Source: Larus michahellis
Taxonomy: Eukaryota; Chordata; Aves; Charadriiformes; Laridae
Assembly: GCF_964199755.1 (NCBI RefSeq)
Contig: NC_133896.1
Coordinates: 103,074,301-103,138,300 of the forward strand
Reading direction: 5' to 3'
Length of the DNA: 64,000 bases
Positions within the stretch are counted from its first letter, which is position 1. Each line of letters begins with the position of its first letter. A program made the position numbers and the translations under genes. The notes below the pieces were generated by a model, which was not told where the DNA came from, did no database searches, and saw nothing but the letters and a program-made list of their open reading frames with translations. Of this stretch, positions 27,193-40,600 are shown one piece after another.

Positions 27193-30100
27193 TAAAATAT
27201 ATATCCGTTCTATCTCAACACGCAAGCCAGAGCTACCAGAGGAACAAAGTTCAAAAGTTTTCCCCACAATGGTGTGCCTGCCTACACGGGGCTGAGGGAC
27301 GGAGAGCTCAGGGCTCACCAAGGCACTCATAGCATCTCCCGGCCATCGCCGCTGCTCTTCCTGTTTACATGCACACACACACGCAGGCCCAATGTTTGGA
27401 CCACAGCTGTGCTCTATTTAGTGCATCACTCTGCCCTTCCACAGAGGGACTGGAGCCCTGGGCTGAGAATGGGTAGCGTAGGAGATGCTGAAATGCTTTT
27501 TTTTTAAATAGATGACAAAGGAAAGAGCGACAAGTTCTCTGCTTCTGCTAGTGGGCAGGTTGGAGAATAACAAAAGGAGCACTTGCACTGAAAAACGGGG
27601 TTAATCTTAACCCGCCTGACATGCTGAACACCTTGCTTAGTGAAAGGAAGGCCTGTGGATATCTTCAGAGGAAACGAAATACAGGTGCACAAAATTGATG
27701 TGAAGGTTTAATGCCGCAGAAAAAAAAATTGTAAGAGAAATATTGAAGCTTCGAATTATTCTCAGCTCCAAAAGGAGACGTCTTGATCCTGCAGTTAAGC
27801 TAAGGTTTTTATGAATTGCCCAAAAACTCAGGTAAAACCATGAATTAGAGTCATGAAACTGCATCTAGAATCAGATACAGGGCTTTCACTTAACAAAAGT
27901 GTCTATGGGTAATGGTTGAAAATTACAGTTCCTTTCTAATCAAAAAAGTGCCTGTTCCTGTAACAGAAGACTAGACAGCATTGGTTTTTAAAGCACAATG
28001 AACACCATGTTTCTGATTTTCCTTCTTGGGCTTTTTGTTGTTGTTGTTCCTGCTGCTGTTGCAATGACAAAAGAGGAGCAGCACTACGTGAAGGAAGTGT
28101 GGTTAAACCAGACCTTAGAAATTCCATGCCTTGAGGACACGACCTCAGAAAATTTGTCCAATTATCCTTTGAAATGGCTAGTGGTAAGTATTTCTCCTAT
28201 ATCTCAGGTATAAATTTCAGAAGGAACTACAGGGTATTTTTGCAGATTGAAATAGAAATGTTAGACTTAACTGTATCCTGCAGAATTTGCTAAACAAAAG
28301 GTATCGGTTGTGTTGGACTGTGATAATAAAGGGGAAAAGTACAAACATGGTTTTGCAACACAGACACCACAAACAATAGCTGTTAAAGAAACAAATAGGG
28401 GAAAATTCCATCTTAATTGCTGTTAATTTTTCAGGAGTACATGTAGAGCACGTCCATGGAAAGTGGCAAGGAACTTAGCAAATGTAACAGAGCTAAAATA
28501 TTCCTTGTGTTGGATTTCTCAGGGGTTTTTGCTGTAGTGAAGCTTTAGTATCTCCAAAAAAATGCACAGTTACTGCATAGGGTAGTGAGATATCAGGCTG
28601 CTTTGAAATAGGGGAAAAAAAAAAAAAACCAAACCAAAACAGGCTGACTGTAATGGTTTTGGTTTTGCTAACCTCTGTGTCACAGAGGCAGGCCGAAGAC
28701 ATGAAAACCCAGTTATCTAGCTAACCACATAAAATGCTATTTTTAAGCTATTTGCTGTGAGATATAAAGCTCATTATATTTTTGTACGGCATCTCACTTT
28801 CTGGATAAATATTTATACGCATGTTTTAATGTAACCTTTTAGCATTCATTTCAGCATGTAGAGATAAGCATCAGCCAGCAGTGTCCTTGAGCTCTGCCTG
28901 ATAATTTCTGTCTGGTGTCACTGAGGAATTTTAACTGTTGAGGCTTTTCTTAAAGGTGATTTTCAAATATTTCAGGACTTTTAATTATTTGTCCCAGCTC
29001 ATTATCTATTTTGATCTCCCCTTTGCAATGCATTCTTAATATTAAAATTCTTAAAATTTTTTGTAAGGAACATCATTGTCCTTACTATGTTTTAGTGTTG
29101 CTAGTTCACTCTACAAAGCAGCAGAGGAAGGGGAAAAAGACAACCAAAGGTCAGCACAATGACATATGTGGGTCACCATGCATCATTCAGAGTATAGCTT
29201 GCAAATATGTACTGAGGCACAGACGTCCAGGATGCGCCGGCTGCACTTCTATCTAAGGGTGGGTGGCATACAGGCATTAAGAGATGACTTTTAGCTATTA
29301 TTACCAGGTTTTCACTATTTAAAATCTAAACCAGCAAGGACTGTCTTGGAATTTTGATTGTACTTAATATCTATGGGATGCAGCATAATTTAAAGGTTGC
29401 TGCAGTGAGAAAGCAGCTCTGTTGCCCTCTCTGCAGGCTGCAGAGACCAGGACTCACAAGACACAGTTGTTCACTCCATAGTTTATTAGTCAGATGATGA
29501 CTACTATCGGTTTTGAAGATCTGAGGGAGAATGTATTTCAAAAAAAAAATAGATGTTGCAAAAGTCCACCTACTACTGTGCAACGCTAGGGGTGCAAGGG
29601 AAGATTTTCATAGTGGGGATAGAGCTGGTTTACAAAAATATTTGGGGAGGGGCTGTCTTGTCTTCACACATTATGTGGGTTGCTCTTTTCACAGGGGGAA
29701 AACGGCAGGAAAGAGGAACTTGTGACCAAGGAGCCCTTTTGCCCTGCGGTGTATAGGAACAGGAGCACACTGGACAGGCAAAGAGTCCACCTGGGTTTGA
29801 ATAACACTCTAAAGATTTTCCCCACCAAAATCGTGGATGATGGCAGGGTGTTTTCCTGCCACGTGCTGTACCACCCAGAGAGAGTCCAGAAGAGCAGCAC
29901 CACCGTGAGAGTATTCGGTAAGGGGCTTATGCCAACTGCCCATTTAATTGCACTTTTAAGGGTAACATTCCTGTCTGGTTCTGAAGGCGATAGTTTTTGA
30001 AATACACCGGGGTTTTTTTATGTATACATATTTACATTACATTTTTTTCAGCTGCAGTAAGTTAAAATGTTAGTAAATAGCCCCATAGTTCTTAGGAAGA

Positions 30101-33100
30101 ATTTGGGGCCACTCCTTCAATTTCTAGTGTCAAAAATAGTAGATCCATTGCGCATATATCAACCCCGCCAGCATGCACATTGCCACTCTGTCACCCCGAT
30201 GTGTAAGCTTCTGTTGGCACTTTGCAGGTTACAGGTAAGCACCTTGGTCATCGAGATCTCTGTGCCCCAGTTACAAAATGACCATTCTGCTTGTGGTTAG
30301 GAAACCATGGCCAAAATCTAGTAAGCGGAACTACCGTTGTTGCAAAGTCTCATCCTCAAAGGCATATGATGTTCAACTGCTGCCAAAGGCTCTGGTTTTG
30401 ACAATGAGGTCCTGCCTGGGTGCTCAAATGGGTCAGGAGTGGCAGGGCCCATGTACCACAAACACGTGGGCTGGCATTTCATGCTGGAAGCCTTCCCCAT
30501 CTTTAGTTACTTGGCCTGTTCCCTTTCTAGTGGCTTAGGAACCACTCTACAATCGCTGAGGTACAACTGAATCAGAGCAGTGCTGCCCACTGAAAACCAG
30601 ACTGCGTTTTCTGCTTAAAGAGCAGTGAGTCTGGAAAGCATATTTCCAATGCTTCTGCAATGGATGGGTGTTAAATGGTGGGTCTGTCAACAGTCCCTTG
30701 GCTGTAGTTGCTTCCCCAAGGAAGCCCGCAGCTTGGGGATGGCACAGCCATACGAGGCTGATGCTCTGAATGCAAAGGAAGATTCAACAGGGAGCAGTAA
30801 AAAGACAAAAAAGGCAAAACCTGTGTCTGGGGGCTGTTGGTCGGTCACTGACGCAAGAGAAATAAAAATAGAAGTTAATGATCTGAAATTTCCTCTTGCA
30901 TTTGCATGATTCAGACAAGGGTCTTACTTTTAAAAATCAACGTTTGTCAAATAGCTATAGTGTTACCTGGGTAATCGTTCAAGTATACTGACATACTTGA
31001 ACTCTCCGTCCCCTCCATCCCTGCTGATGCTCTCGCCTTGGTTTGTGTATCTGTTAGCCAAAGAGGTTGCTTTATTTGTCGTCTTCTCTGAATTACTGTG
31101 TCATGTGTGGTTGTCTGTGCATGCACCCGCGTCGGCATATTAGCACAACAGGGAGAGAGGCAAGCAAGAGAAAGCAACCATGGCCCTTGGTGTTGAGCAG
31201 CCTGTGTGTGACGCTCCCAGTAAGTGCTGTCTGGCTTTGGACCGGGGTGCTGTGCCATCAGCCTCTCTCACTGAGGTCCTGAGGGCAGGGGTAGGTGGAG
31301 GGGCTCCCTGAGAGCTGGTGTGTGGTGGGTACAGAGGAAGGTCTCTCAGACCTCAGGCCGACAGAGTCCCGATCTCGGAGGAAGAGCATTTTTTTTGCTC
31401 TTAGCCATTTCACATCTGATATTTTGTGGGTAAAATAACTATTTTGCATGTGGTCTCACTCTTTTCTGTTACCATTGGCTGGAGTCACGCTGCTTATGAT
31501 TGCATCATATCAGCATTTCTCCGTTTACCTCTTTTGTGCTGCAGCAGGAGGGGAGACCAAGGGCAAATGCACCAGCCCACACCCCCATGCACTGGCAGGG
31601 CACAGGCAGAGACAGTGGCCAGAACAATCCAGCAATCTCCAGTTGACATCTGGGGACAGACAAACAGCCACTTCAGATGACAGCATCCCTCTTGTTCCTT
31701 GTGCCAAAGCTGACTGAGAAACAAACATTTATGTCCTAGCAGGTAGACCAAGCCTCAAATGGCCTGGGCAGGATCTGAAGCATGATAGTAAGCCTATAAA
31801 ACGTCATCAGCACATTATATTGGTTTATATCTGTCATCCTGGGCATTAGAAAAGACACAGGCAGGGATCCAAGGCCAAAAGAAACCTGGGGAGATTTTCT
31901 CATCCCAGCAAGCCAGCATTCCACTGTCACCCAAACACTTGGGCAATCAAACCCCACAGGCTGGGTGCCATGGAAGAAGGGCAGGGAGGGCAGGCAGCGT
32001 AGTGTGCCACAGGGCTGTAATGGGCAGGAGGAGGAGGAAGAGGAAGCTACTGTCACCTGGGGAAAGCTCCTTGTGCAGGATCCCTCTGACAAATGCTTCA
32101 GGGCTAAACACAGCGGAGACAGCCCAAGTCTGAGGGGAGGCCGCGGCACTTCCCCACAGATGCTAGGGGTGGCCTGAGTGTGACTCAGAGCTGGGCAGGA
32201 GGGGATGGGGAAGGCAGGAACCAGTCTCTCAGTGAAGTTGAGAGTCTTGGTAGGTTGAGTAAAAACAGACATTCAATCGAGAGAGCTTTTTTTAAGAGGG
32301 TACATTTGGACCAAAATACTTTAAAATATTTCTTTCCTAGAACAGAGTTCTTTTAGATACAAGTTTCTGAGAAAATGTATGGCCTTTAGACATCTAACTT
32401 TGCCAAATATTGATTTCTCCTTTTTGTAAGAGTAAAAGCTCAGCAGCAGAGACTACTACACTAAATATTGAATTTCTGCTAGACCTAAAACATTGGTAAA
32501 TATCCTAGCAAGACAAATGAATGTCAAACTGTTAACGGGGCCTGAGATGTTAAATGGAAAAGATCTATTAGATCATTCAGAGCTGTGCTTGAGAGCTGCC
32601 TGCCAGAACAGTTACCCAGCAAACATGTCTTCTGAGAAAGCAGAGGACAGCATCCAATACAGATGTGGAAAATCATACCTGTTGCCGTCAAAAAACAAAA
32701 GGAAGAGTAGGCACTAGGCTAGATGTTATTTAGTCTCTCAGCCAACTTTTAGCTGAGATTAGAAGATCCAGTTTACCAGACTTTTTCTTACATCTGAAAA
32801 AGCATGGTTGTCTTCTGCCAGCCCCACTATCATCTGTACAGTTTTGTCAAGGCACAAACAAGGATGAAATCTGAAGACATTCATTTTCTGATAGCAAGAT
32901 TACATGAAAAAAAAACAAAACAAAACAAAAAAACGAGAGAAAAAAAAAAAAGGAAATTGCCCCCCAAAAGTACCCTAAGTCCAGAAAAACATAAGGCCAT
33001 GACAATTAAATATAGGTCACTCCCAGGCATAATCCACCAGTAACACCAGGCAGAAAAATGGAAATTAAAAAAAAAAGAAGGCAGGAGAGTCCTCGGTGGA

Positions 33101-36100
33101 TTTGCTATGTAAAACAAACGGGGAAACTTGAGCAGTTCAACTCAGAAGGGAATGTAATGAACAGAGGTGACCCTATATCAATCAAAAGGGTTAGAAAAAA
33201 AGAGAAGAAAATCATCTTAATGTATCTTAATGGTAGAGAATAAAGCAGAGTTTGGGTTGGAAAGAGAAAGAATCACAGATCTCCTAAGTAATCCAAAAGA
33301 TGCACTTGTTCCCAGTCCAGTTTTAAGGCTCAGAAAGGTTTTTTTTTTAAGGCTCAGAAAAATTTATCCAAGGTTTTGGAGATTTGCTATATATTAGCAC
33401 AGTTTCAACAGCCCTTACTTAACAAGTCAGTTAATATTGCTGCAAACCAGTGATCCCAATGGCTAGTTTAGAAAAGCCAATTTAGAGAGGCTTACGGTAC
33501 CTGATAACTTTTATCTATACAGTCAGCCACACCTGGAACCAAAATGCTGTGAAAACAAAAGAAAACACTTTTTCCATTTCTTGTGGATGCGGTCATCAGA
33601 GACCCACTGCTCTGATGTGAAGGTGAGCTCTGGGCTTCCTGGCAAGGCAGGAAGCGCCTGCGGTGTGACACTGTCATTACTTCTGCCCAGGTGACAGCAC
33701 GCAGATAGCTGGTAGCCAAAATCAATCAATGTTTTCGGGGACAGCTAAAGCCTTTGCAGATGACTTTGATTGGCAAACACCTGAAGGAACCAACAGCTGG
33801 GGAGTGTTTTATTTCAACAGGCCTAGGAAGGGAGTGATTGCTGCCGGAGCCACAACTACAGGATGGTTTGAGCTTGCTTCTCTGGCAAAGCTACCCAAGA
33901 ATAGTTTAGATAGGCAGTGAAATACATCACAGATCTTGTGGTAGTAGCTGCTGATATACGCTTGTAAACCACTTCCTTGACTTCACGTCGGAGCCGTGCA
34001 AGTTTTATCTTGCTAGGCGTGTAGGTGGATGTAGGATTTAATTTCCACTCTTTTTAGAAACAAGGCTGTTAAATCTCATTAGAAGCTGTTACTGTGACCT
34101 TCAGTATCCATTTCACTAATACATTTTCTGTTTGCTTTCCAGCCTACCCTGAGATCTCCATTAGCCTTCAGGAGGGCTCAGCTGGCACCTCGCAGAAGGT
34201 GAGTGATTTTGGAGCAAAGAGTAATGCCTGTGACCGTCGCTGTGCCACCCCAGCAGGGCCAGGCAGGCTAAGCTGAATCACATATAGGCGGGACCTCCAA
34301 ACTGACCGAGCTCACGGGGAGACAAGCGAGTCAATGAGTTAATGGTGTCAGCCGTTCGTGCCCTTTCCTCTGAGTGATTCCAACCTCTGCAACAGCGAGC
34401 TGCTTCAGTGAGAACAAACTGGAGCTAGCTACAGGCTTCTCCGTGGTGTGGGTAAAATCTGATTTTGCGTTAGCCCCAGGGAAAGCTCCGGGACAGGGTC
34501 CAAGGGGCTGTGAAGAGTCGGTGATGTTGCAGGGGGCTGCGATGCTCCCTTTCCCTCCCCACCCACTGGCTGACACCCAGCAGCCTCGAGCTGCCCTCTC
34601 CACACCGCATAAAATCCCTCTCTGAAGAAGGTCACCCACTACCTGGGATGCTGGTCCGAAGGTGTAGGCAGTGGCAGTCCTGTCCTGCACACAGACCCCC
34701 AGGGACAGGGAGGAGCAGGTGCTCGAGGCACCGACATGGTCTAGCGTGTCGATGGAAAGGTGATGATCTTGTTGGGCATAATGTGGCATGCTGCAAACAG
34801 AACTCAGCTGGAGCAATCGGATGCTGATGGAGGGGCTGGATCTAAGTCTGAGGGCCCCTATTTAGAGGTGAGCAGTTACACATGTGTTTTGGGACCTTCA
34901 TCACCTGCTTGGCAATGGCAAAACCTAAAGGGAAAGTCTGCTGTACTGCATTGGCTGTACTTAACATATTTGTGGCCCATATGATTGACTAGCAAGCCAT
35001 TAGCAAGCTGTGACACTTTGCTTCCTGTTGCATCCATCCAGGTTGAAGCTTTTGATCCGTGAGCGTCCCAAGTTTAGAAAGTTTTACTTGGAAAGAATGC
35101 TTGTGGGCAGACAGAACCTTGTATTAAACCGTACCCATGTGTTGTCAGACAAGCCATGAGTCAGCTGGTTCTGCAAAACCAGTATGATTTTCCTGGTGAC
35201 ATATTTCCAAGTGTGGTGTTGGACATTGCAGGTTTTTGTCTGCACTGTCCAGCTGAGCAGAGCAAGGGGTGCTGCTGTCATCCAACTGGGCAACAGAAAC
35301 TCTTCCAAGAGCCTCTGACCATTCTTCACCTCCAAACAAACACCGACTCCTTTCCTTCTCTTTTCCACCTTTTCTTGCAGGCCTTAAATCTACTTTGTAT
35401 TTCTTCATAGGTAGCATTTATAAAAATATTATGAACTAATAGTGCCTGAAAAATAAGGGAATAATGAAGAGAAAAGAGAAGAAAACCATTACACCACAAG
35501 TTTAGAGGTTATTTACCGTGGCAAGTTGAGTTTCAGCTCAGTAGTTTCGGTCTTCCTACTGAATGATTGACTTCTGCTGGCTGCAATGCATCAAGCTTGC
35601 TTTCAACTAAATGTGTGAGCCACTTTCTTCGAAAGTGGGAGCAAGAGGGCTTTGTGCTGCATGGGTATCGCATGCTCTTTTCTTTTTTTTTCTTTGTTTA
35701 ACTGGGCAAGGCAATTTCTCTAAGCTGCTCTAAGTAAATGTAATTGGGAACATCTAGGAAGCACGAGGTTGAGACCTCCCACCCTGCTAGTGCCCAACCT
35801 TTCATCCAGCCTTGATTTTGAGGTCCTTCCCATCTATTGCTTGATGAGAAATTAAATTGAGCACAGATTTTTAGAGCAACTGGCATACAGCCAGGACTAC
35901 TGCATCTAAAGCACACAATTCCTTGTGACTTCTGGCAACCTCTTGTATATCATGCCCTCTACAAAGGTATCTAATTTTGTATATTTTGTAACATATCATT
36001 GTGCTAGGCAGTCTTTTTCATGGGATTTGCCTCCTTATCTGCCTGATGAAGGAAGGATTTAGATGTCAATCAGGAGGTGTCTCATTCTCCCCACACACAC

Positions 36101-37659
36101 TGATGCCAGTGTTTCTGCATGTGGGTGTTTCTCACCGAGGCACTGGGGGTGGGAGGGTGGACATGGATATCTCTCTGGACGCAGCGCAGGACTGAAGGGT
36201 TTTGGAGCCCATCACTCACCGGCTGGCCCAGGATGATGAGGGTGTCCCTGGGCTCTCATTCAGTGGTGTCTGCAACCAGAAAAATCAGGGGGAAAGAAAG
36301 CTGTGTCTGCAAGGGATTTTGGAAGCCATCAGACAGGTGAGAAATGCCAGAGGCTAATGACTTGTTTTTACTGCCCTATAGCGTAATGTGAGCTGCGTCG
36401 TGAGGAAGGCATTTCCCAAGCCAAGTCTCCGGTGGTATGTGGACAGAGTGAGCCTGATGGAGCGGCATGAAGGTAATGCAACCTGTCAGCAGGACAACGG
36501 CACATCTGTAGAAGTGGTTCACAAGAAAAGTGACGGTTGCTCATCCACTCCTGCCACAGGGAGCCTGTGGGCGTCCATCAGGGTGAAGGGAAGGATCAGA
36601 ACTCCTCAAAGGGAACAGCTGGCAAAGAGCCATGACCACAAACCCCCGCAATTGACAGTGATGGGAACAACGGCTTGGAATAACCACACTGTTCTTGCTA
36701 TCTTTGATACTGTCTCAGTAAAGAAACCTGCAGCTATATGAGCTTGTTTTTCAGTACCAATATTTTGCACATCCCTGATTTATAGTTTGGAGTGTAATGA
36801 GAGGGTCTTGCAGATTTTCTTTTTTTTTTTTTCTTTCCCCTAGAAATTTCTGTTGAACAAGAAGATTTGCAAGATAGTGAAGGTTTCTATCATCTGAGAT
36901 CAACGCTGATGTTACAAGGGACCTACCAGACACATAAGACATTCTCGTGTGCATGTCTGTTTTCCTTCCTTGGGAATGAAACATGGAATATTTCATCACA
37001 AGAAATATTTGTTTCCTTCGGTAGGTTTTTCTTATGTAGGACACATCTGAAACGTAAAATGTAAAGAACACTGAACACGTGTATTCTCTGTTAGTTAAAA
37101 TACTGAAGAAATGCCAAGAATAAGGAAGCTCTATTGTACAAGTTCATCACACAGCTTGAACTTCCTGGGAGGTTTTTTAGCTCAAGTCTGCTCAAGCCGC
37201 TAAATGAGCTGAGAAACTCCTGCACAAATATAAGATGCTTGCTGTTTGTTTAGGCAGGATCTTGCTGCACTTCCCATATCCCAAAATACACTAGCTTAGC
37301 CACATGGCAGCAGTGAGCTATCATAATCATGTGTTTTTCACTGAGCACTCCTGGCAGAAAGTCTGCATGTGTGCAACGCGGCTCTCTGGAAAATCACACC
37401 CTCAGAGTCAGGGCTATGTTGTACATCTTCAGTGAAACGTGCAAAAGGCCCCTAAAACAGTTGACCCATTTTGGACAATGGAGAGACTAGGGAAGTGCGG
37501 AAAAATACTGTCTCAAGCAGTTGCTGAAAGCAGGAGACGCGGCGGTGCAGAGGTTACGGCATTTCTGAGGATGCAGGTTGGCTGGCGAGAAGGAAAGACT
37601 GATTTCCTTTAGCATCCTCTTGTGCATGCCTCTTTTTTGGGTGCAAATGCATAACTACA

Positions 37660-37690
<31 letters not shown>

Positions 37691-40600
37691 TGGGTATGCC
37701 CCTTACTGCACAGATAATACAACTGAACTGCTGGCCTCTTAGCAGTCTCCATGGGTACATCACGTACCGTGGTGACTACTTGCAGCTCAGCTGTGTTCAC
37801 TTGTGGCTGTGGATACACTTATTGGTATGCTTTTCCCACAAAGAAAGACTGCATCAAAAGCCAGAGTGTACTCCTCTGGAAACCTAGTTTCGGAGGAAAG
37901 GGAGATAAATGATCATTTTTCTCCAAAATGACTCATTTCACCCAATTTGCAGCTTTGTAGAAATATATTCAAATTGGAGAGCCGTCAATTAAAGCAGTCT
38001 ACATTCTTGCCTGCAGGCTATGCTAACGCTAAGATAGATCCACTCTGTATAAAAATGTGAATGTATTTATATGTGACAGAAAGGAAAGAATTAAATTAAT
38101 TCTCAGCTATGTTCTGTGAAGGTGCCACACTAATGCACAGTATGACACAAACCCCAAACTAAATTTTCAGCCTTTATAACAAAAGCCTAACTACTTTTAA
38201 GAACTGCTTTCATCTTTTTTTTTTTTTTCCTTCACAGACAATAAATCTAATGAAGCCTCATCTGAAGCTTTTACGACCATAGCTTCAGAAGGTAGGATAA
38301 ATTAGAGAACAAAATAACTCGGGTTAGGTTAAAAGTGAGTCTGTAAATTCCTAAAGCTGCTGGAGAAATAGTTTTGCAAACTTATTTCTGGATGGGTAGT
38401 AAGGTACCCCTTTCTGCAGCTATGACTTCAGAGAAAACACTATAAACAGATATTTTGGTGACATAATCTATCATAATTAAGCCCAAGCATAATTAAACTC
38501 CAGCCTTGAGGGGCACTTATTGTTATTTCTGATGCTTCAGCTGGCATTTGAATATAGCTCTTTCAGCACTGAGCTGATAATTAAAAATAACAGCCCTACT
38601 AATGGTCCTACCTTCTGCTTAAGTACACAGCCAAGATCCTCAACACTTTTGCCTAATTAAAGAACCGATGGGATGTTTCTTCGTTTGTGTAAATTTTGCA
38701 AATCCGCGCTCTGCCCCTGCAAGTTTGTTTTATTATTATCAGCTTATTGCAGACAGATAAATCGTTCCCTCCACAGCTCAGCTGAAGCCCTTTGGAGACG
38801 CCTCTCCTGGGGCGGCTGGTTCTGCTCCCCACGGGAGGCAGCTGCGTTTCAGCGGTGGGTTATGTGAGTGCATCAGAGAAATGCTGTAGAAAAATGGCAT
38901 GGAAAGAAGTGCGGTGTTCTATGTAAGCTTGCTTCTGTGAGTGCAGTTTGTGGCAAACCCTGAGGGTTCAGCTAATACCCTGCTGGGCACCAGAAAGCCA
39001 TCCCAGGTACAGGGGGTCCCTGACAGAGGGACTTTGTCCTCCTCTGGCCTCTGCAAGGTGATATCTCAAAGCAGCCCCTGCAGCTTGTGTCATGTCACCA
39101 CCCTGCTTCACCTTGCATGCTCTGCAGAAATGTACTGGGAGCTCGGCAAACCTCAAAGTGCCCCACTGCCCTGGTTTTTAGACCTGCTGCAGCTTTGGTA
39201 AGGAGACCTTCTATGCAATGAAATCCCTGATAGCGCAGGCAAGGCTAAGATGAAAAGTAAACGGAAGAGCAACACTCAAAATAGACAAAGGAGATACAAA
39301 TGCTTGCAAAGGAAAGCAGTTGGAGAGTTGATGGGTACCTTTTTAGGCTAAGATCCTATCTGCAAAGGGTCGCTCCCCACCCAACGCCCTCCCAACAGGC
39401 CTGACCAGGCAGAGGTACCTTCTGGCTGCCTTCCCAGATATATTTTTCTAATGGGGTGTGTGAGCTTTCACAGATCACCTCCTTCATAGAGCCCTTTGGG
39501 AAGATTTAATCCTTCTTCCTAACCTACTCATGGGGTGCTTTGCCTCACCTCCTGGGAGAAGAAAAAAAAAAATAAATAATTGGCACCTGTCTCACTCAGG
39601 TTTTAAATGCTGCTTGGATGGGACAGTGTCTCTGCTGTGCTTGGTTGGCTGTTAACGGTCCTTTAATTACAAGGAATAAGTCTCTTTCTTCTTCTTTGAG
39701 GACTCAGTAAGGGCTTTTCAGTGCAAAGTGTCCCTGAAATTTCCTGTCAGAGTTGCAGTCTCTGAAGTGCCTCATGGATGGAGCTATGCAGGTGCCACTG
39801 CCGGATCATACAGGTTATTTGAACATGCATGCTAATAAGATGCATCTGTTTGTGTGGAGTAAAACCATGTAATTCACTTCTGCGTTTTGGGTTGTGGTGC
39901 TCCGGGCTCCAAACCTGTTCCCTCAAAACCTGTTTCCTTAGGGATTTCACAGGAGAGTTACCTCAAGTGCTTCATGCTTCTCACTGGACCACTTGGATGA
40001 GTTGTGCATTGAAAGATCATTTGGAAATTAAGTGTGATGCACTCCCTCACTCTTAAACCTTTGAATCACCCACTTTTCTAAAGCAGAATAAACACCTTTC
40101 TCTTCCCTGAGTAAAAGTGTTCGCTTTGATTTGTTATAGATGTTGGAAATTCAGCACTTCCATCAGCTGTCATGACTACCTCAGGTAAGGGGAAAAAAAA
40201 GCGCCTCCTTTATTACTCAGTCAATGTAAGTAGGGTCTCTGCTTGACCATTGCTTAAATGTCACGTACACAGAGCCAGAGGTGTGCCAGGGAAAGGTCAG
40301 TGTGCTCTGGTACTGATGGTACCTGTGTGCCGCTGGACAGGAATTTGTGAGCTATGAAGTTACCCAAGAAGAGATCTGACACAAATCCTGCTAAAACTCT
40401 CATGTTACGACAGCATGTAAAATGGCATGCTGCATATCGCGTATTATTATTATTATGCCGGTTTATAAAGCGGAATAAAACCCCCTACACAACTATAAAT
40501 AAATTTGTCCTATTATAACAGAGAGATACATGTGATGGAAAAATTAAAACCACCGCTTTTCCCTGACCCAATAGTAGCACATCATTCCAATTCGTTAATG

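Noticed and set aside
31736-32272. A 178-codon antisense open frame in CD96 intron 4
   Set aside because: No recognisable domain, intronic and antisense to CD96. Likely chance.
34331-34816. A 161-codon antisense frame in CD96 intron 5
   Set aside because: Not recognised, and the + strand is also open in the same stretch. No start or promoter context.
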